Source: Endozoicomonas sp965199185 (lineage in GTDB: Bacteria > Pseudomonadota > Gammaproteobacteria > Pseudomonadales > Endozoicomonadaceae). Taken from it: a DNA stretch of 64,000 bases. Positions 1 to 7,471 of the stretch are shown in pieces. The position numbers and the translations under genes were made by a program. Location of the stretch: positions 93,795-157,794 of the forward strand of contig CBDAQW010000003.1 in the NCBI GenBank assembly GCA_965199185.1. The letters are read 5' to 3'. A model generated the notes under the pieces. That model was given only the letters and a program-made list of their open reading frames with translations. It made no database searches and had not been told where the DNA came from. The first letter of the stretch is position 1, and each line of letters begins with the position of its first letter.

Positions 1-700
1 CCAGTTTTGTATTCCAGAACAGGCTAGCATCTGGACGGCTGATGCTAGCGGGGGCATTACGCTCAAACAAACCATCACTCAATACACGGTTACCATCAGC
101 CATGTAGGTATTCGATGCCCAGACCTGATTATCAGTTGCATCAAAAGCCTGAAGATTGCCAGTATCCGTTAAGGTCAATTTGACGATAGAGACTCCCGTC
201 ACAGGATCATCCAGAAGCTGGCTACTAAGACCAGAAAAATGAATATACGTTTCTTCTGAAGAACTTAAACTCAGGTTGTAGTGCGGTCCCTTTGAATACC
301 AAACCGGAATATTACCGTGGTAAAGCCTTAACGAACCACCCTCCCCACCTCTCAATGTTGCCTTGCCATTTTTGAGGATAACCCCTTCTTTTCGAACCCA
401 TTTATTACTGCCAGCAAGAAGATTATCCTGATGCACTAATAAGCTGGTTTTCTCGGCAACCTGATCCTCACCGAAGACTTTTTCCGGTGATTTAACCAGG
501 TCATTCCACTCGATTTCACAACGAATATCTTCAGCGGGTAGAGGGCGGCGATTAGGACCAGGGCGAACTACGGACACCGCTGACAAATTATCGTCAGCAA
601 GAGGGGTAGCCTTATCAGACACCTGGTCACTGTAGGTAATTGGACTCACTACAAGCGCAACCGACAGCGCCAGATACCCCCGCAAAAAGAAACTAGGCAT
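1..700 (-). CDS. Secreted protein with B-lectin-like domain (partial, C-terminus beyond window)
   Basis: The open frame runs off the left edge; the start is ATG at 700, preceded by AAGG about 12 bases upstream. Residues 1-24 form a signal peptide (MPSFFLRGYLALSV then a hydrophobic stretch ending near TYS). Around residues 170-200 the text KLTLTDTGNLQAFD followed by NQVWASNT resembles the repeated unit of bulb-type mannose-binding lectins (GNLxxxD...VWxSNT). An earlier stretch, LRLYHGNIPVWYSKG, may be another degenerate unit. The full QxDxNxVxY sugar-binding motif is not visible, so sugar binding is only inferred. It is probably exported. No operon partner is visible: the next gene, on the same strand, lies 340 bases away and is broken. 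A different beta-prism domain is possible. Confidence 0.6.
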   Translation of the reverse strand, partial: MPSFFLRGYLALSVALVVSPITYSDQVSDKATPLADDNLSAVSVVRPGPNRRPLPAEDIRCEIEWNDLVKSPEKVFGEDQVAEKTSLLVHQDNLLAGSNKWVRKEGVILKNGKATLRGGEGGSLRLYHGNIPVWYSKGPHYNLSLSSSEETYIHFSGLSSQLLDDPVTGVSIVKLTLTDTGNLQAFDATDNQVWASNTYMADGNRVLSDGLFERNAPASISRPDASLFWNTKL

Positions 701-1040
701 AAGCATTCATCCTTGAACTCAGTTATCTAAATATATTTACGGCCTATCCAGTGCTAAATGTAGGGTGATAATCTACTCTTCAGTCAATGGTAGTTTCTAC
801 GTGCCTATCTCAGACCTCAGACGACCTTTGGTTTCTAGGGAAGCAGCCTTTAAATATCTTCAACAATCTGATCTATAGCAATGTTAGAGTGGGAAAGGTC
901 AGTCATGATACCGATGACATGCTGACTATCAATGGAAATAATACGCCTGCCGTTTTCCGTACGACCAGCTCACAGAGAGGTTTAATTTATCCACTTTAAG
1001 TAGCCAATCCTGTGGCATGCAGCAGGCGTTATCGTTTTTA
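701..1040. other. Gap without a convincing gene
   Basis: This stretch contains the upstream region of the lectin-like gene and the downstream region of the RING gene. A 70-residue plus-strand frame at 787-999 has no family resemblance and no ribosome binding site. I see no clear hairpin. Confidence 0.4.
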
Positions 1041-1752
1041 TCAGGATAAAAAGGTTTTGATCGGATCTTTAACCATTACTTTGCAGTCTTTAACCGGGCA
1101 TCTTTCGGTTTTTTTGGCACAATCACCACAGGTGACTAAGTGTCCGCAAGATGTAAATAGGGTATCTTTGGGTTTGTCCTGACAAATAAGGCATTTGCGA
1201 TCAGCTAACTGTGCTTTGTATTCCTGACTGATGGTTCTTGTTAATGCCAGGTGATGAGAAGAACCTTCTGCAGAATGAATATTTTCTGTGTCTCCAGCAT
1301 CTGTTGAAGCCTCTAAATCCTGAATTGTATTGATGAGGTCTGCAGCGCTTAACTCAACCTCATCTTTTGTTTGCTCCGCTGCCGGCATATTATCAAAAAT
1401 TAACTCAAGGGCAGCTATTATCAGCTCTTTTGTAAAACTAAGTCCTTTAGCAAGGTCGATAGCGCCTTTTGCCCCTTCAATATTGTTATTAAACAGCCAT
1501 TCAGCCCAGTCATGACGTTTTTTTATGTGTTCTCTGGGGTCAATGATGGTTAGGAAGGCTTCGGAGATATTAGGATTACTATGTTGGTTGGCAGGTATTT
1601 GTGGTCGCCCTATGATCGACCTGATCGGGTTCGTTTCAACTTGCCAGGCTTCATTGGTTAGGTTTGGTCTTCTAAGGTGTGGAAACTCGCTAACAACCTG
1701 TTGAACAAACTCAACGCCCTTTTGTTGAAGTACATGCTCGCATAACGGAAAC
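1041..1752 (-). pseudogene. IAP-like RING-finger protein, 5' end removed by an IS3-family element
   Basis: An ATG at 1388 would give 115 residues, but the same frame stays open upstream to 1752, exactly where the IS starts, so about 236 codons of a longer gene remain and the N-terminus is lost. The C-terminus is a C3HC4-type RING: CLIC, then CGHLVTCGDC, then CPVKDC, ending in IKTFLS. The CGHLVxCxxC core and the C-terminal FLS tail match the RING of animal inhibitor-of-apoptosis proteins such as XIAP; the last Cys pair is CxxxxC rather than CxxC. In animals this domain is a ubiquitin E3 ligase, so a host-directed effector role is inferred. The upstream part is helical and of unknown function. 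No 5' fragment was found elsewhere in the window. Confidence 0.8.
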
Positions 1753-1819
1753 TGAAGTGGTTATAGTTCTCCGGACACACAAACACGGGTAATATTACAA
1801 CCCATTAAGGTGTGTCCAA

Positions 1820-2128
1820 ATGTCAGGAAAGAAAACGAAATCCTATACAGCTGAGTTCAAAGAATCAGCAGTAAAGTTGGCTGTTGAATCTGATCAGCCA
1901 GTATCAGCAACAGCTAAAGATCTGGGTGTGAATGTCAACACTCTCCATACCTGGATCAGTAAGCTCCACAGGCCGAAAGAAGCAGGTAAAGCCTCCGGAA
2001 AGCAGGCGCACAATGATGAACATGTATACGATGAACTCAAGCCTCTCCGTAAAGAGAATGCCAAACTGAAGGAAGAGCGCGCCATATTAAAAAAGGCGGC
2101 CGCCTTCTTTGCCAAAGAGTGTCACTGA
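1820..2128 (+). CDS. IS3-family transposase OrfA
   Basis: This 102-residue protein has an N-terminal helix-turn-helix (YTAEFKESAVKLAVES through VNVNTLHTWISK) that binds the IS ends, then a leucine-zipper-like coiled coil (LRKENAKLKEERAILKKAAA). The zero-frame codons TTA AAA AAG at 2087-2095 contain the slippery heptamer A_AAA_AAG, where a -1 ribosomal shift would fuse OrfA to OrfB as in other IS3 elements. It differs from copy 2 by a few residues. Confidence 0.9.
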   Translation: MSGKKTKSYTAEFKESAVKLAVESDQPVSATAKDLGVNVNTLHTWISKLHRPKEAGKASGKQAHNDEHVYDELKPLRKENAKLKEERAILKKAAAFFAKECH

Positions 2129-2991
2129 GGTTCCAGTTTATTAGTGACAACAGGAAGCAGTTCAGTCTGTCTGCCATGTGTCGGGTGATGTCCGTATCCC
2201 GCAGTGGCTTTTATGAATGGCTCTCCCGCCCTGAATCCAATCGTTCTCAGGAAGATCAGGCATTGAAGGCAGATATTAGAGTCATTCATGAGAAAAACCG
2301 CCAGTTGTACGGTGAGCGTCGTATTAAAGACGACCTGGCTGATATGGGTAAGACAGTGAGTCGCAAACGTATAGGTCGATTGATGAAGGAAGAGGGTCTG
2401 GAGTGTAAGACCAAGCGTAAATTCAAGGCTACAACTGATTCCAGTCACAATAAGCCGGTGGCAGACAATTTATTGAAGCGGGATTTTAACCGGGAATAGC
2501 CTGATCAGGCTTACGCAGGTGATATCACCTACATTCCTACCCGAGAAGGCTGGCTCTACCTGTCTGTTTTTATAGACCTGTGCTCAAGGGCTGTAGTGGG
2601 CTGGTCGATGGGGAGCCGTATGAAGGCCACATTGGTGACAGATTCTCTGGAAATGGCCATGAGGAAGCGCAGACCAGGCGCGGGCTTACTGGTACATAGC
2701 GATCGTGGCAGTCAGTACGTTTCAGATCGATACCAGAAGCTACTGAACGATAATGATTTCACTTGTAGCATGAGCCGCAAAGGGAATTGCTGGGATAACG
2801 CAGTGGCTGAAAGCTTCTTCCATACCTTGAAAACTGAGCTGACTCATCATGAGGATTTTCAGACAAGGGAGGAGGCTCATCAGGCAATTTTTGAGTACAT
2901 TGAAGTGTTTTACAATCGTCAGAGAAAGCATTCAACGAATGGCTATCTGGCTCCGCTCAAGTATGAAAAGCAGCTTGCTGGGGCTGCGTAA
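2119..2991 (+). pseudogene. IS3-family transposase OrfB with a nonsense codon
   Basis: This is a DDE integrase-type transposase in the -1 frame relative to orfA. An HTH_21-like region precedes the catalytic core, where AGDITYI, HSDRGSQY and DNAVAESFF carry the D, D and E residues. A TAG at 2497-2499 interrupts the frame just before the first catalytic Asp; copy 2 has CAG there. Beyond the stop the frame is intact to 2991. The copy should therefore not make a full transposase unless the stop is suppressed. Confidence 0.9.
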
Positions 2992-3021
2992 AAAATTGTC
3001 CGGAAAACTCTTGCCATATCA

Positions 3022-3515
3022 TTTTAGGAGACTAATAAAAAGCCGACAACCCATGTTGCCACTGACCCCAACCAGGTTTGGTGTTGGGACATCAGCTATA
3101 TACCGTCCAGAGTACGCGGCCAGTTCTGGCACCTCTACCTGATACTGGACGTTTACAGTCGTAAGATTGTTGGCTGGGAGATTCATAGCCATGAGTCTGG
3201 TGAGCTGGCCAGTGAACTCATTAACCGGACAGTGATGGCTGAAAAATGCACTAAAACACCGCTGGTACTGCACTCAGACAATGGGGCTCCCATGACGTCG
3301 AGTACCTTTAAGGCAAGCTTGAGGAGTTGGGTATTATTCCCTCTCACAGTCGCCCAAGGGTGAGTAACGATAACGCATTTGCAGAATCAGTCTTTAAAAC
3401 GGTGAAGTACTGTCCCCAGTGGCCATCACAAGGCTTTCTGACATTAGAAGGCAGTTGTCTTTGGATGCTGAAGTTTGAACGGTTTTATAACAATGAACAC
3501 CGCCATAGCTCAATC
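3022..3515 (+). pseudogene. Remnant of a second IS3-family transposase (IS3-b, copy A)
   Basis: This integrase core fragment has WDISYI, HSDNGAPM and SNDNAFAESVFK, the three catalytic blocks of an IS3-family OrfB different from IS3-a. Compared with copy B (13,050-13,580) it lacks one C near 3313, which shifts the frame. Its left end is cut by IS3-a at 3021. Its right end stops abruptly after GCTCAATC at 3515, where the IS21-type element begins. The frame then continues by chance into the IS21 leader. Confidence 0.85.
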
Positions 3516-3635
3516 GGAGCCATCCAGCCACTGATTCCGGATCATTCGGCCACCCCTTTCAGACCAGTGGCGCAGTCCTTTTTTCTACCGCTACCCTCAA
3601 AATTGAGACCACCTCAAGGACGAGCGGATAGCACC

Positions 3636-5171
3636 ATGAAGAGACTGCCCATGCGCAAGATTCGTGAAGTACTCAGGCTCAAATTCGAGCACCAACTCAG
3701 CGAACGGAAAATCGCCCACAGTTGCAATATTTCCCGTTCAACCGTCAATGATTATCTGGCCCGGTTCGCTGTATCAAAACTACCATGGCCATTGCCTGGC
3801 GGTATGCAAGAAGCCTCTCTTGAAGGTCACCTATTTCCTGCTGAAGCCAAAACAACCAGCAAGCCTTACACTCCCGACTGGAGTGAGATCCATCAGGAAC
3901 TTCGCCGCCCGGGCGTCACCCTGATGAGACTTTGGCAGGAATACAAAGCCAATCATCCAGAGGGCTATCAGTACAGCTGGTTCTGCGATTTGTACCGGGA
4001 CTGGCGACAGCAACTGGATGTTGTCATGCGACAAAGTCACATTGCGGGAGACAAGCTGTTCATTGACTACGCCGGACAAACGGTGCCTGTCGTCAATCAG
4101 CACACTGGGGAGGTCCGGCAGGTACAGATATTTATTGCCACCCTGGGTGCTTCCAGTTACACCTACGTTGAGGCAACCGAAACACAATCACTGCCAGACT
4201 GGATTGGCTCTCACATTCGCGCCTTTGATTACATGGGTGGCGTGCCCAATGCGCTGGTTCCGGATAATCTGAAGAGTGGTGTCAAATCGCCTCATCGCTA
4301 TGAGCCGGTGATCAACCCAACCTATCAGGATTTGGCCGAACATTACTCGGTCGCTGTCGTACCTGCCAGAGTCAGGGCACCCAAGGACAAAAGCAAGGTT
4401 GAATCCGCTGTTCAGGTGGTGGAGCGCTGGATACTGGCAAAGCTTCGTGACCGAACCTTCTTCTCGCTAGCAGAACTGAATAAAGCGATAGCGGTGCTGC
4501 TGGAAGATCTCAACCATCAACCCTTCCAGAAATTACCTGGCAGTCGTCGTTCGTTGTTTGAAAGTCTGGATAAACCCGCACTCAAATCTCTACCTGCCCA
4601 GCGCTATCAATACGCAGAATGGAAAGAAGCACGGGTGCACATTGATTACCATGTGGAGATCGACAAACACTACTACTCCGTTCCTTATCAGCTGGTGAAA
4701 AAACAGCTGTCTGTCAGGATCACCGGCAATACCATCGAGTGCTTCCACAAAGGCCAGAGAGTCGCCAGTCATCGGCGTTCACAGCATAAAGGACGACATA
4801 CCACTGACTCAGACCACATGCCTGCCAAGCATCGGCAGTATGCGCAATGGACACCGGAGCGTATGCAGAACTGGGCCGCCAAAACAGGGCCAGAGACTGA
4901 GGCCGTGGTTCGTCGCATTCTCTCAACCCGTCGGCATCCGGAGCAAAGCTATCGCAGCTGTATGGGTATCATGAGACTGGGGAAAGGTTACGGTGATGAC
5001 CGGCTGGAAAACGCCTGTCGTCGTGCATTGCATGCAGACACCTGCTCCTACCGCAGTATCGAATCCATCCTGAAAAACAATCTGGATCAGCTGCCATTGC
5101 CAGAGCTGGAGCCTGCAAACACTTTGCCAGACGAACATGAGAACCTGCGTGGTTCTGGTTACTTCCAATAA
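3636..5171 (+). CDS. istA: IS21-family transposase IstA
   Basis: This protein is 511 residues from ATG 3636; the frame upstream is leftover IS3-b and was excluded. An N-terminal helix-turn-helix (SERKIAHSCNISRSTVNDYL) is followed by the rve-type catalytic core, with DYAGQTVPV, VPDNLKSGV and KSKVESAVQ supplying D, D and E, and a C-terminal beta-barrel/DNA-binding region. The length is normal for the family and the gene appears intact. It cuts and joins the element's ends together with IstB. Confidence 0.9.
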   Translation: MKRLPMRKIREVLRLKFEHQLSERKIAHSCNISRSTVNDYLARFAVSKLPWPLPGGMQEASLEGHLFPAEAKTTSKPYTPDWSEIHQELRRPGVTLMRLWQEYKANHPEGYQYSWFCDLYRDWRQQLDVVMRQSHIAGDKLFIDYAGQTVPVVNQHTGEVRQVQIFIATLGASSYTYVEATETQSLPDWIGSHIRAFDYMGGVPNALVPDNLKSGVKSPHRYEPVINPTYQDLAEHYSVAVVPARVRAPKDKSKVESAVQVVERWILAKLRDRTFFSLAELNKAIAVLLEDLNHQPFQKLPGSRRSLFESLDKPALKSLPAQRYQYAEWKEARVHIDYHVEIDKHYYSVPYQLVKKQLSVRITGNTIECFHKGQRVASHRRSQHKGRHTTDSDHMPAKHRQYAQWTPERMQNWAAKTGPETEAVVRRILSTRRHPEQSYRSCMGIMRLGKGYGDDRLENACRRALHADTCSYRSIESILKNNLDQLPLPELEPANTLPDEHENLRGSGYFQ

Positions 5172-5197
5172 ATAGAGGTCGATGGAGGAAAAGAAAC

Positions 5198-5946
5198 ATG
5201 TTACTGAATCCCACCCTGGAAAAACTACAGGCTCTCAAACTCACCGGCATGTTAGAAGCACTGGATGAGCAACTCAACAGTCCGGACATTGATCAGCTGA
5301 CCTTCGATGAACGACTCGGCCTGATGGTTGATCGGGAATTAACCACAAGAGACAATCGCCGACTCAAGACGCGTCTGAAGAAAGCCCGCTTGCGACAGAA
5401 TGCCTGCCCTGAAGATATCGACTATCGACATCCACGAGGACTGAAGCGAGAACACATACAACAGTTGTTGGGTAATCGCTGGATCAAGGAAAACCAGAAC
5501 GTCATCATCACGGGGCCAACGGGTGTTGGTAAAACTGGCTGGCTTGTGCATTGGCTCAAAAAGCCTGTCGTGATGGTTACACGGTGCAGTACCTGAGACT
5601 GCCGAGGCTGTTACAGGACTTGAATCATGCCAAGGCAGACGGACGCTATCCGAAGCTAATGACGAGCTACGCCAAAACAGATCTGCTGCTTCTGGACGAC
5701 TGGGGGTTAGCGCCACTCACTGAAGGTCAGCGTCGTGATTTGCTGGAAATCATTGAAGATCGCCACGACCTCAAAAGCACCATGATCACGAGTCAGATAC
5801 CGGTGGAACATTGGCATGAACTAATCGGTGATCCGACCCTTGCGGATGCCATTCTGGACAGGCTGACGCACAGTGCTCACCGGGTTGCCCTGAAGGGAGA
5901 TTCGCTGCGGAAGAAAGGCGCGAAACTGGCAAACTCTGAACCTTGA
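5198..5946 (+). pseudogene. istB: IS21-family helper ATPase IstB, frameshifted
   Basis: A good ribosome binding site (GGAGGAAAAG) precedes ATG 5198, 26 bases after istA. The protein begins as a normal IstB/DnaC-like AAA+ ATPase and reaches Walker A (GPTGVGKT). One base is then missing near 5534 (AAAACTGGCTGG where AAAACTTGGCTGG would keep the frame). The rest, from AQKACRDGY through the Walker B LLLLDDWG to the C-terminus, continues in another frame to 5946. The element is probably defective unless this is a sequencing error. Confidence 0.85.
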
Positions 5947-6058
5947 TCCTAAGCTGGATTCCGATGCGTCGCTGCGCTCCGAAAAGGGGTGGCCGGATGT
6001 ACCGGAATCACCGGCCGGATGCTAGCGGATTGGGTGGCCGAATGGAGTGGAATAGCCA

Positions 6059-6163
6059 GGAGCCAACAATTGATTCAGAGAAAATCCAGAACAACAGGAA
6101 AAAAAGCAGAAAAGCTGGAAAGCGAGTAGATCTGCAAGCCGGGTTCTGCCCAGCCTGTTGTTT
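6059..6163 (+). repeat. Diverged copy of the rnpB 3' end and its downstream flank
   Basis: The sequence from GAGCCAAC to CCCAGCCTGTTG aligns along its length with 15,085-15,185, including AAAGCGAG and the rnpB tail block AAGCCGGGTTCTG. The orientation is the same as at rnpB. The match stops after CAGCCTGT. It could be a remnant attachment site or an old duplication. Confidence 0.65.
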
Positions 6164-7446
6164 CAGGGCTTACGCATGAGAATAATCATTCTCATTTAGA
6201 GTGCTCGTATCCGTACCAAAAGACTGTAGAATGGCCATATTTTACGCCCGATGACTGTTGTTCCAGCCCCGTTAATCATGTTTCTCAGCGAATTATCTGA
6301 TCCACGCAAGCGTGCCTCCTCTTGTGACCACAATTTTACCGATATTCTTGTGATTGCCATCTGTGCCATTATCAGTGGAGCCGATACATGGGAAGAGATG
6401 CAGGAATTCGGTGAAGAAAAAGAAGACTGGTTTCGTTCATTTCTTGAACTCCCTTTTGGTATTCCATCACACGACACCTTCTATCGTGTTTTTTGTCTGC
6501 TAGACCCTGATAAATTTCAGGAATGCTTCACTCGCTGGGTGCAGTCTGCTTACCCTGAAGCCCTTGATATACCTGACAGTGATGCTGAAATTATTCCTAT
6601 CGACGGCAAAGCTATTAAAGGCTCCAGAGGGAAAGGCAAGGGCAAAAAAGCGGTTCACATTGTCAGTGCCTGGAGTACTAAACTGAGCCTTGTTCTCGGG
6701 CAGAAGAAAGTTGATAAGAAGTCTAATGAGATAACAGCCATACCTGAGCTTCTTGAAGCCATTGACCTGAAAGGCTCTGTGATCACAGCTGATGCAATCA
6801 GCTGCCAAAAGAGCATTGCTGAAACTTGCGTGAGCCAGGAAGCGGATTACCTTCTTGCAGTCAAAGGCAATCAGAAAACACTACATCATGATATTCAGGT
6901 GGCAGCTGAAGAGCATTGGCGCAGCCATCCAAAGGAAGCTATCTCTGCTACCTTTTTTGAACATGAAAATGAAGGGCATGGTCGACAGGAGTACCGCTGT
7001 TGCTGGGTTTTTGATGAACTGACAGCTCTCTCAACATCAGAAGAGTGGGCAGGTATCAAACAGTTCGGTGTTGTTCAGTCAGACCGAACCATTGATGGTA
7101 AAGCTACGACAGCCCTGCGCTTCTACATTTCCAGTAAAGCTTTTACAGCCAGAGAGATGCTTAACGCAACGCGCCAGCATTGGGAAGTTGAAAATAACCT
7201 GCATTGGATGTTGGATATTGCCTTTAATGAAGACGCGTGCCAGACCAAAGAAGAACATGCTGCTGAAAATCTATCTACATTACGGCGCATTGCCCTGAAT
7301 ATTCTGAAGGCTGACATCACCAGCAAGAAAAGCATCAAGACTAAGCGTAAAAAAGCTGGATGGAGCAGCAAATATCTTGCTCAGCTACTGAAGTCATTCA
7401 TTGTTGAAACCTAAATGAGAATGATTATCTTCATGCGTAAGCCCTG
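6164..7446 (+). mobile_element. ISAs1-family element with perfect target duplication
   Basis: The element is 1,283 bp. Terminal inverted repeats of 36 bp at 6164-6199 and 7411-7446 begin CAGGGCTTACGCATGA and match at 34 of 36 positions. It is flanked by the perfect 10-bp direct repeat CCTGTTGTTT (6154-6163 and 7447-7456), so the insertion is recent and both ends are intact. It landed in the rnpB-tail-like sequence. Confidence 0.95.
6251..7414 (+). CDS. ISAs1-family transposase
   Basis: This is a 387-residue DDE transposase. An N-terminal DUF4338/H-repeat-like region (FLSELSDPRKRASSCDHNF, then IPSHDTFYRVF) is followed by the catalytic blocks PIDGKAIKGS, ITADAISCQ and HWEVENNLHWMLDIAFNED. Full length for the family, no internal stop. 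The stop codon lies inside the right inverted repeat. The transposase and both ends look intact, so the element is probably active. Confidence 0.95.
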   Translation: MTVVPAPLIMFLSELSDPRKRASSCDHNFTDILVIAICAIISGADTWEEMQEFGEEKEDWFRSFLELPFGIPSHDTFYRVFCLLDPDKFQECFTRWVQSAYPEALDIPDSDAEIIPIDGKAIKGSRGKGKGKKAVHIVSAWSTKLSLVLGQKKVDKKSNEITAIPELLEAIDLKGSVITADAISCQKSIAETCVSQEADYLLAVKGNQKTLHHDIQVAAEEHWRSHPKEAISATFFEHENEGHGRQEYRCCWVFDELTALSTSEEWAGIKQFGVVQSDRTIDGKATTALRFYISSKAFTAREMLNATRQHWEVENNLHWMLDIAFNEDACQTKEEHAAENLSTLRRIALNILKADITSKKSIKTKRKKAGWSSKYLAQLLKSFIVET

Positions 7447-7471
7447 CCTGTTGTTTTGGTTCTGATTTTAT

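Larger units (their letters stand above)
1753..3021 (+). mobile_element. IS3-family element, copy 1 (IS3-a)
   Basis: The element is 1,269 bp, the same length as the copy at 13,581. Its ends are imperfect inverted repeats: left TGAAGTGGTTATAGTTCTCC plus GGACAC, right TGATATGGCAAGAGTTTCCC plus GGACAC in copy 2 (19 of 26 matching), with small changes in copy 1. It carries orfA and orfB with a frameshift signal. Flanking bases (AAC left, TTT right) do not form a target duplication, so the neighbourhood has rearranged since insertion. It truncates the RING gene on the left and abuts a remnant of a different IS3 element on the right. Confidence 0.9.
3516..6058 (+). mobile_element. IS21-family element (boundaries approximate)
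   Basis: The element carries istA and istB in the standard order. Subterminal inverted repeats are visible: ATTCGGCCACCCCTTT near 3548 on the left, matched in reverse by AAAGGGGTGGCCGGATG near 5983 and GGGTGGCCGAATG near 6034 on the right. The left boundary is placed where homology to the IS3-b remnant ends, the right one where a rnpB-tail-like sequence begins. I could not fix the exact termini or a target duplication. Confidence 0.75.

Noticed and set aside
787..999. 70-residue plus-strand frame
   Set aside because: It has no ribosome binding site, no family resemblance and lies between two minus-strand genes.
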